Assembly (NCBI GenBank): GCA_049999765.1
Contig: JBNGIQ010008288.1
Span: forward strand, 1 to 29,733
DNA length: 29,733 nucleotides
Direction of reading: 5' to 3'
From: Phaeoceros laevis
Taxonomy: Eukaryota; Anthocerotophyta; Anthocerotopsida; Notothyladales
The position numbers and the translations under genes were made by a program. Of this stretch, positions 11,603-20,103 are shown piece by piece; positions within the stretch are counted from its first letter, which is position 1, and each line of letters starts with the position of its first letter. The notes beneath the pieces were generated by a model that was given only the letters and a program-made list of their open reading frames with translations, made no database searches and was not told where the DNA came from.

Positions 11603-11763
11603 GCACGTGTACTCATATTGTGCAGATACCACCGGGACTGCCCACTTGTGCCGGTGGATTTTCAATGCCTTCCCTTTCATCACATGTGTCGTCATCGAAA
11701 TGGACTGAGCGAGGACGGTCGGAGCTCCTTTTCTGACTTCGGTCAAGCCCGAGAGCATCGCCC

Positions 11764-11963
11764 TTTCGTATAGGATAAGAAGTTACATAAGGTAGTCCCC
11801 TGACTTGGTCGTGACCGAGTCGGGGGAAAACGTGACGGGGTGTTCAATACCCATGTGGAGTTGGCTAATAAACACCATAATCTTCCTACTACCACTACTC
11901 GTGCCCGTGACCGCCCAATGGCACCTATTATTAGTCTATCCTCCGCTGCTGGGTGCGCAGGCT
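11764..11963 (+). repeat. Dispersed repeat, longer copy
   Basis: Shares two blocks with 23837-23945: a left block around TTTCGT.TAGGATAA and CCCCTGAC.TGGTC, and a right block around GCCCAATGGCACCTA and GGTGCGCAGGCT. This copy has about 90 extra bases between the blocks. Two copies 12 kb apart in the same orientation point to an unclassified transposon or its relic. No coding potential seen. Confidence 0.65.
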
Positions 11964-13698
11964 GGGGATCTTGAACCTGTCCCCATAGCCGCAACTGTCC
12001 TTGTTTCGAACTAGCAGGGGACTGTCCAAACTTGTAGACGCCACGGTGCACTTTTAGCCGGTTATTACCAATGGCATCCACCTATATTGACGTTCATTTC
12101 TTGTTTGCTCTCTAATTTTATCTGAATCATTGACAGTTTCACACCTTCGTCTTGCACATTGCAAGACTTCGAGAAGCCTTTTGTAATGGGGCGCATGTGT
12201 GCATGAAGCTCCCTTGGTACCTACTCAGCCCAGGCATACCATGCCAATGTTTTGCATGACAGAAGAAGACCGAAAAACAAAGCACCACAGGTAAGAAATA
12301 GCCTTCAAAAGACCTAGTACCTTCAGTTGCATAGCAACACCACGGGCTGATTACACCGGAAACTTCATCCAGGTCTTTGAGAAAGAAACGTGAGCATGCT
12401 GGGAGCATGAATGTCAAGAAAATCAACGCATGGAACCGGTTCGTGGCCATGTCCTTCAGGCTCCACAATATACCACTACTAGGACAACGAGCATCAGTGC
12501 TTCCATACGTTGTTACCGTTTGCTTGCCTCCTGAAGGCTTGTACAGGTTCTGGTGCTCCACAGCAGAGCAGGCAAGTGCATTCAGAGATCGTGCAAAGAG
12601 GATTGCTTGTGGTCACTTATGTAATTTAAAGGGGATTACTTGTGCAGCTCAAGTGAGATCTTCACTTCCCCTTGTTTGTTTGAGTACATCGCAGAGTGGG
12701 AGCTGCAGAGGTTATAGGATTGTACCAAAAAAATGTGACATGAGTGAGTTATCAGCATGTCCGCCAGAAAAACCCAACCCCTCCCTCGTCAGTTTGAGAG
12801 ATTTAGTTTGCCTGGTTTGTTTAAGTACTGCATCGCCCAACGTGGGAGGAAGGAGGCAATGCGAGCTTTCGGCACAGTTAGCAAAGGAACGATTGCTTGC
12901 CCAGCTCCATCATCGACTAGATCACCTGTCCTCCCCATACTAGGCAACTAATAATAAAAGTTCAAGCTCCAGAGCGTCAACTTATCAACCAAAGCCTGGA
13001 ACCCGGAGGGCCTGGGGTATGTAAAACCAAGTTCTGCTCGTCAAGGTCAATCATTTCAATGGAACTGTCAGCCAGGGTTGCAGGTACATTCTCAGTCGAG
13101 CTTACGCCAGAGTGTATGGGTATGTTTTCGCTTCCTGTAACTGCTAAGGTGATGGTACACAGATACATGCATGCACTATGCTCCCTGAGCTTTCCCAAGG
13201 GGAGTTAGATGTGTCCAGCTCCCAGGCCGTGTAGAGCAGCAAATTGTCACGAGAAAGGGAGCAAGTTGTGGATTTAAGTTAAGAAGAAAAATGCCCGACT
13301 TTTCTGTTCGATCGGAAGATAAGCACCTACTAGCCTGCAAAATTTCGCATCACATGACGCATAAGAGTGTTTCAAAACTACAGTAATCTTGATTTGACGA
13401 CGAAATGCGCAGCTCCGGCTTGTTGTAAAGCTCCTATTTCTGCATATGCCCGGGTACATGCAATCTGATGCATCTAACTAGGTTTTTGAACATATATGAA
13501 TTGCTGAAGCTGCTTGCATACATACCACCACCGGATGGCTGGTCCCGCAGCTTGGATGAGAACTCCTCTTCATGCAGGCAAAGTACCAGCAGTTCACCAA
13601 TTCCCCACACTCACTTCTTGCTGGCAAGACTGAAGTATTTGGACTTCGTTGGAAGGACGCATATATGCACTTCATTACAAGGAGGGGTGTATCAAGAT
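11964..13698. other. Intergenic stretch without recognisable genes
   Basis: About 1.7 kb. The longest frames (for example 12377-12943 forward and 12139-12561 reverse) show no domain, no biased composition and no splice-supported extension. The right part should include sequence downstream of the ROCO-caspase gene. I see nothing that can be annotated with support. Confidence 0.4.
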
Positions 13699-13768
13699 CC
13701 TAGCTGCTACGAAAGGACGACGAGCATTTCCTTCCTAGCTGCTACGAAGGGATGACGAGCATTTCCTC
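13699..13768. repeat. 35-bp tandem duplication
   Basis: Units at 13699-13733 and 13734-13768 share CCTAGCTGCTACGAA and GACGAGCATTTCCT, with about three differences. Non-coding, 170 bp beyond the stop codon of the ROCO-caspase gene. Confidence 0.8.
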
Positions 13769-13935
13769 CCTCAAGAACAGAACACAATTGGCAAGTTGCT
13801 TACTATAGCTAACCCCAGAATTTTCAGAATCTACTACCGACAGCCTGCAGCCTGCCACTTACAAATTCACTGTTGGTTGATCCAGTTAGGTTGCAGAGCG
13901 CACATACAAATTGTCAAGAACCACACCCCATGGAC

Positions 13936-14644
13936 TCAAACTCCCTTCCAGTACAGCTTCTTTCGCAGTGTGTGCTTAATTTCGCCGCATTGGCCAACTA
14001 TGGTCGTGGTCTTCAGATCTGGATCCTTCATATTACTCTGCGTTTCGTTCACTCGATCATTCACCATTGTCATCATGCTGAGCACGTCCGTTGTTTCTTT
14101 GTTCTCCATCACGGTTTGCATCAATTGATTCACAAAAACGGTTCCTGCCACTGGATGCCGACACGAGGGAGAACCTTCCGAAGTGGAAAATACTAGCAAA
14201 CAATCATGGGGCCTTGGTGACCCAGTCACCTGTTGGCCATCTCTATGGGCCCCCACGCTGTCGGACTTGTCAGACCGCTCGTATCACTACGGCAAGCATT
14301 GATCAAGTAGACCTTGGGTTTGCCCCGAAGATGCTCAGTGTGCCGAAAGGGGTCAACAATGTCAAGGTTCACCATAATCTTCGATTGGTTTTCGTCCAGA
14401 ATATACGGCTTGCCATCTTGAGTGCCTCCATGCCCATTGATGGAACACAGGAAACATTCATCTTCTTCAAGGACGTTATCTTCAAGAACCAGGTTGATTA
14501 TTGTGCCAGAATCAGATGCAGTAAGTCCACCAATACCACTACCTTGTTAAACCCACAAGCACGGAAAAGTGTTTCCAGTCTCCCTCGGTCAACAGCTCCG
14601 CCAGGCCTTCCCTTCTCCATACTCACAATTAGCGCCAGACCTCT
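13936..14644 (-). pseudogene. Caspase-like peptidase domain (p20 + p10) at the end of the ROCO gene
   Basis: Reading 14644 to 13936, the p20-like part opens with RGLALIVSM and VDRGRLETLFRACGF. It continues in the next frame with DECFLCSINGHGG (candidate catalytic His, codon 14432-14430) and KVYLINACRSD (candidate catalytic Cys, codon 14294-14292). The 46-codon His-Cys spacing is within the range of animal caspases (about 42-48). The p10-like part follows: LLVFSTSEGSPSCRHP, FVNQL, and TLRKKLYW just before the stop, matching the caspase pattern of S.R followed by F[IV]..L and the terminal KKLYF. Plant metacaspases instead carry DSCHSG-type Cys motifs. The usual caspase Gln before ACRG is Asn here, so Asp preference cannot be assumed. 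Two frame breaks lie inside this domain. Confidence 0.75.
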
Positions 14645-14771
14645 ACTTTTACCCTGCTTCCGGTTGTTATCGGGATAATAGTCTTCGTCAATGTGGTGTT
14701 CAGACCAGTTTGGCTCAGGCCCAGGAGATACATCCTTGGGTCCTTCCAGGAGCATCTTAACTGAATGTTGG

Positions 14772-14827
14772 CCGTCAGGTAAAACCAAGCGCCCAGCACC
14801 CGTCAGGTAAAACCAAGCGCCCAGCAC
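14772..14827. repeat. Perfect 28-bp tandem duplication between COR and the caspase domain
   Basis: 14772-14799 and 14800-14827 are identical 28-bp units starting CCGTCAGGTAAAACC. Because 28 is not a multiple of three, the reverse-strand frame from COR stops at 14777-14775. With one unit only, the frame would run straight into the protease domain. A GT-AG intron of 67 nt (14827-14761) covering both units would also restore the frame; its donor GTGCTG is weak. Confidence 0.95.
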
Positions 14828-17800
14828 CGTCCCTAACCTCGTTCCAGCAATGCTGCCAGTCTGGCATAGATCCCATCCTTTTTGTCAATTCCTCAACCAG
14901 AACAGCTTGATCCCTCCTATGTTTGCACAAAATGGGGTTTCCTCCCTGGGCTCTGTACAAGCACTCGGGCCGGATGATAGCCTCCACAAGTGTCACCCCT
15001 TGGCATCCCTCCTGAGATGCACAAAATGTGCGGACGGTGCCTATGATGTTGGGGCGAAGGAACTCCATTGTTGGCTGATGCGAGTTGGACGACTTGACAA
15101 GGATATCCAGAAAGTAGCCGGTAGAGCCACTAAACTCTATGAAAATCTCCATGCCATTCACCCATATGTTGAACAGGTTCTTCTCCAACGTGTAGTTGCT
15201 GCTGTGCGTGTCCTCTACCCATTTCTCCTTCAAGGCATAATTGTGCAGCACCACCTGCACAATTGCAAAAGTTGAAGCAGGTTTGCACACATGTTAGAGA
15301 TGTGAACAAATCTACATGTTAGTCAAAAAGAGTACATCACGTAGTTCTGAACTAGGTTGGACTGTTCACAATCGTAGTGACATATGAGCTTTCTCACCTG
15401 AAGGCATGGAAAGAAGCCGTCCGTAAGAAATGTTCGCTCCAGATCACCACATAGCAGTCTTCGGCCCACAAATGTGCATGTGTTGAATTCACGCCATGTT
15501 AAGGGTCGCTTACCATCCGCAGCTTTGTTGCCTTCATCATCAAATAAGGCCGGTAGAAAGTAGGCTGTGTTGAGATCACCAGGCATTTGCTCATAACATA
15601 GGTCCAAGCAGAGCATGAGCTGGATGAGCTGGTCCGTTGTAACAACTGCATGGTCGAGGCCTGGAACACTTTTCACCGCCTCCTGCAACAAGCTGGAGAT
15701 ATATTTTTTACTCACCAACCCATTTTTGGGTGTCCATGAAGTCTTAGAGCTCGACGAAGGGAAGAGGTCGATCAGGTGACTGAGCACTCCGTGGCAAAAC
15801 CATTTCGGGTTGGAAACGATAATATCAAGCTGGTCATGATGTATGATCTCCCCTGCATCATGCAAGTATGCAGCTACTGCTTTCCCGAATTTGTCACCGA
15901 GCACCTTCTCCTTTGTGCCAGTTGGAACGACAAACCTACAAATGTTTTCAAACATAGCTCTTGAGATGATGGGATTGCTATAACTGGCTTGGGAAACATC
16001 CTTGACAGCTTTCAAGACTTGGGTGCATATAGCAGGCTCTTCCGCAAGATCATCAAGGGTGCTTCTCAACGACTTCTCCACCTCCGTCACCCATGCTCTA
16101 AGTTGAACATCCTGGCTAGCTAGAGCATTCACCATGAAGGGCTGCTGCTGTACTTTGACTCGGCCCCTGAACTTGATTGCCAAGCTGGCAACAATATCCT
16201 GTGCCCCTAGCAGCCATAACTCCACATGCGTACCTATGTTGGCGAGTGTGTCTTTGTGGGTGATGACCACCACCGCCACAGGAGGAGTTGCGCTGGGCTT
16301 GCAATTGGAGGCAACAAAACGCAGCCAGTATTGTAGCTCTTCCTCCAATTCACACATCGTCTTGAGCTGACCTGCTTTGAGCTCGTCTGTGGGGCTCACT
16401 ACGAGGCTGAAAGTGAGCACAAACAGAGTGGCGGAATTGTTCCCGCTTGGGAACATAATGTCATGGAAGGCATGGTACTCCCTGTGGCCTGCCAAGTCCC
16501 AAACAGAGATGCGGAGGTCTGGCTCATCTTTGAAGAGGTGAATGTTGATGCCTTGCGTCCGTTTGCTCAGCTCCTTGTCCTTCAAGTCAACCTCGTACTT
16601 GTGCTCCGATTCAGAGGAACTCATGGGTCGCTCATCATGTTGCAGCAACTTCATGGTTTGGAGGAGACTAGTTTTGCCTGCAGCAACATTTCGCACTTAT
16701 GCAATCATGGGTGAAGAACAACAACACAGTTGAATCAAAATCAAATGCACCATTGTCATGGTCAGTTGCCTCCAAGGAGCTTTCAAATGGCCCCAAGGAG
16801 CCTTCATATGGCAACTTGGACTATGGACTAACCTGCGTATGCGTGTCCACACAGAATAATTCGGCAAGACTTGGGTTTGTGTGTAGGCCGAGTGGACAAA
16901 ACATGCCTAAACTCCGTGTTGCGACGAAGCTCCTCCTCTACTGGAGGCAGGTGTCCGTCTCTGTCCAGCGGAGTCTCATTTAGATAAATCTTTTGGATGG
17001 TGGTGTTGATGCGGAGGAGGTCAAAGAAAGCAGCCTGCACCTGCTCCCCTTCTACTCCCGGGCTGTAAGCCAGGTCAACACGTTTGATCGTTCTGTTGCG
17101 GCCAAGTGCGGGGAGGATGACACTCGCCCACTCTTTGGCGCCGTATGGGGCCCTTCCAAACCAAGTTCCACGAGTGAGTGATTAGAGGTGATCATGTGAG
17201 CAAGCTCCTCCGCTACAGGCATCTCCACCATTTGGTCCATTAGCAATGTCTTCACATTGGTGTTGTTGTTGGTGGCAAGGGAGCGGACGAGGAGACCCAT
17301 AGCCACCTTACCCAGCTGCTCGTTGCGGGAGAGGTTTAAGCACTCGAGGGTGCTGTTTTCCTGTAGACCCTTGGCAATATGTCCCTCCTCATCCACCAGA
17401 GAACATTCTATCGCGTGTAGAGTCTGAAGGCATCTATTGTTGGCCAGCATGGCACCCAGGTGAGCCGCCCCTCCCTCTCCGATCTGGTTCCAAGATATGA
17501 CCAGCTCCTTCAAGCCTCCAAAGGTCCTACTGGGAGAAGAGGATGTTGCTTGAGGCGATTGTTGAGTCGACAGAGCAGCGCACAGGTGGTGGAGTCCGTG
17601 CGCAGTCATCCCAATGTTAACCAATTTGAGCTCCTGGAGGGTGGAATTGATGCGGAGGATGGCGGCCAGCTGCTCCACTCCGCCATCGCCCACCTCCGGA
17701 CTTGTATCTATCACCAGTTGTGTCAGGCTGGAGTTGGTTCTCAGAGCCCGGGCAATGTGGTGTATTCCACCTGCACCCCTGGCGGTGTTGAACATCACGA

Positions 17801-18668
17801 GTTTCTGGAGTTTGCAATGGCGGGACTTGAGCAGGTGGGCCAAATGCACGCACCCTGTGTCTGTCCCAAACATACCAGAGTGATCAATGAAGAGCCGCTG
17901 CACACCCTTGTCCGGAGCCAAGTGTAAGTGTTGAGACGCCAAGGCGGAGCAGAGGACCTCCACTGCTTGCTCGCCGAAGCACATACGCTTGCCGTCCAAT
18001 GAGTATATTTTGATATCGCGCGTATCAGGGAGGAAGGCCGCCGTGGCAAGCAACAAGCACAATGAGAGCTGCTGCAAAATGACATCTGAACCAACCCCTC
18101 CTCCTAGCCTGCACCCTACTTGTGCTTCCAACTCCGCTCCGAAGCTCGGCTTCAACGTTAACTCGAACAGCTTCTTCAGTTCACGACCGTCTAAGACTAA
18201 ACTGCCTGCGTCCGTAAATCTTTCACGGCAACCCAAGAGCAATGCCTCGCGGAGACCTCGACTCAGCCTCGGGAGCAGCTTCACAATCTCACCAGCACTC
18301 ATCGGTATCAGCTGTGCCTGCATCAGCTGTGCAGGCACAGCTGCCGCTGCTAGCTGCTGGGATGAGCATGACATTTCCAGCGCCTCGAGCTCCTCCAGAT
18401 CCTCCAACTCCATGCCTTCTTCTCTGGACTGCGAGTGCCTCGTCGCCTCGCGATCGTGCGGTTCAACATTGGCCATCAACAGCTCAAGTCTTGTCCAGGC
18501 CCTAGAAAGGGAGTGCCTCGCAATTGGCACTTCAACGCCGCTGTCCAAGTGCTCCGGAGAGCCGTGTCCTCTGAAGAGAGTCGGTGTTGCCAGCCGTGGA
18601 CAGGACAGTACTAGACTACTAGACCCCGCGCTTTGCTCGGGGCATCTGCCTCTCCCTGTGATGCACAT

Positions 18669-18965
18669 GGCGGAGGGATCTTAAAAAGTGTCTAGTGCGG
18701 GATATCCCTGCCGGGAAGCAGCCACAAGTTTGTGCCGCGTGAACTGATGAGATGAGTCATCAACCAGACGAAACTTCCCATCGTGCAGTCCAGCCATTTA
18801 GCTGTGACGTAGGAAACAATAATGGGAAGCGGCAAGGCGTGAACTGGCAGACTACGGCACCGGCTTGCATGGGGTTGGCCCTGCCATCTGACCACAAGCG
18901 GACAAATATTGTAGGCAGGGTCGTGAGAGGTGATTGGGAGGTTCATTTAAGGCAGGGTCTTGGCA
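18669..18965. promoter_or_regulatory. Presumed upstream region of the ROCO-caspase gene
   Basis: About 300 bp between the most distal ROCO start and the TTC27-like fragment. No clear TATA box or conserved motif was recognised. The role as promoter is positional inference. Confidence 0.3.
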
Positions 18966-19507
18966 TCAGTTGATAAAAGCGTGTTTTAACGAGTTCAACC
19001 GCTGATGAGAGCAGCAGGTAGCAGCGGCATCAGGGATACGGGCAACTGGGGTAGGGGCAGCAACCAGCTCGCAGACAGCTTCACTGGACTCGTGGCGTTG
19101 ACCACTCAGAAAGGCAGCAATTCGTGACTTCAGAAACAAGAAACAATCACTGGGACGATGCCCCAGTTCAGCAGAAGCAACATCCCCAAACAAAATCTGA
19201 AGTGGGTCTGCTGCCAAAGCTTTAATATAATCCCCACTCTCCACATGTGCCACAACAGACTCAATTGCGGACTTCAACTGAAATTGGTCACCATATCCAA
19301 GGACCGCGGTTGCTCCTACAAAAGCACATGCTCCACAGGTAGCTGATGAAAGGAGGATTGGACAGCCGAAGCAGTAAAAGTGCTGCGAATAAGGCGCAGT
19401 TCATAAAACTGTACCAAAAAATCAAGGAAACACCTAAATCGGTTAGTCGGGGATGTGGTACCGGACAAGGAAGAACCAACATAAAATTTGGAACCACCTT
19501 CATTCAC
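18966..19507 (-). pseudogene. Probable TTC27 (tetratricopeptide protein 27) N-terminal fragment
   Basis: The reverse strand encodes YELRLIRSTFTAS (near 19405), and in the next frame QLKSAIESVVAHVESGDYI and LQILFGD, from about 19280 downward. This pairing resembles the N-terminus of plant TTC27 homologues (ELRL-R-T motif, then a helix with I-SG-Y and a conserved LG segment). The two parts are in different frames with one base missing near 19316-19350. There is no start codon in frame, and after the CELVA segment near 19060 the similarity ends with no further TPR exons in the window. I read it as a broken N-terminal copy. A possible acceptor (GGTACAG) precedes FYELRL, so it may derive from a spliced gene. 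Family assignment is from remembered motifs only. Confidence 0.4.
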
Positions 19508-20103
19508 TTAGCTCCAGACGTGCAGGTCTCTGCATTGAGTTCTTGCAGGGACCTCTATACCTTCTGACCATGTCTGTAACTTTGTGCTGCTAAAGCCTTA
19601 CCATTTACGTTTGCAAACTTCAAGATACAAGACACCTACAGGTCTGCAAACTGCAGCAAGACATAACGGATGCTCAGTTGGGATCCTGCAAATAGCACTA
19701 TGCTATATAATATGTCTACTGCAACTGCTACACCTGGCCATCAGGTAAGGCATCTGAAACACAGGAATAAGAAAACTCTGACGCATTTTGCAGGTCAGCT
19801 AGCATCAAGCCAAGTTTCCCTCTCCACAGTGAGTCTTCCATAAGGTACCAGTTGGCGCCAGGATACCTCACCAAGTCCCTTGTCATCAAATTCGAACTTC
19901 ATGGCAAATAATTGCATGTCAACGACTCACCGAATTCCACATAGCCAAACTGTCAAAACCATGTGTGCATCTTCAGGTATCACCTCCAAGTGTAGTGGTT
20001 ACCTGGGAGGTACTTTCAGTCACATCCCATTCTGTGAATGAGCTGCTTGTGTATGTTACAGCTAGCAAGCTACTCTATTCCCGCAACAAGCTTCACGACG
20101 GAC
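19508..20103. other. Intergenic, downstream of the PPR gene
   Basis: About 600 bp between the TTC27-like fragment and the end of the PPR E region, presumably including the PPR 3' UTR. No DYW domain is encoded beyond the PPR stop. Nothing else recognised. Confidence 0.4.

Larger units (their letters stand above)
13936..18668 (-). pseudogene. LRR-ROC-COR GTPase with C-terminal caspase-like domain (frame-disrupted)
   Basis: Three exons on the reverse strand: 18668-16833, 16677-15398, 15254-13936, with GT-AG introns of 155 and 143 nt that keep phase. Exon 1 holds ribonuclease-inhibitor-type leucine-rich repeats. Intron 1 splits the ROC P-loop GHAYAGKT. Exon 2 holds the rest of ROC (DLAG near 16498, THKD ending at 16250) and COR; exon 3 the end of COR and then a protease domain. 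Plant TORNADO1 shares LRR-ROC-COR but not the protease. The start may be 18668 or the in-frame ATG at 18476. Apparent lesions: one base missing in the G/C run 17147-17153, a 28-bp duplication at 14772-14827, one base missing near 14524, and one between about 14283 and 14220. Role by analogy: GTPase-controlled signalling or immune receptor. Expression unknown; pseudogene, splice variation and consensus error all remain possible. Confidence 0.75.

Noticed and set aside
12377-12943. 188-codon forward frame
   Set aside because: No domain, no coding-like composition and no splice context; weak internal similarities were not a consistent repeat.
14440-14565. An intron to explain the first frame change in the caspase-like domain
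   Set aside because: Candidate acceptors are phase 1; the only phase-1 donor found would delete conserved-looking caspase residues.
17130-17170. A tiny intron to explain the frame change in the LRR part of the ROCO gene
   Set aside because: The best GT-AG pair would give only about 30 nt, too short; a single lost base in the G/C run is simpler.
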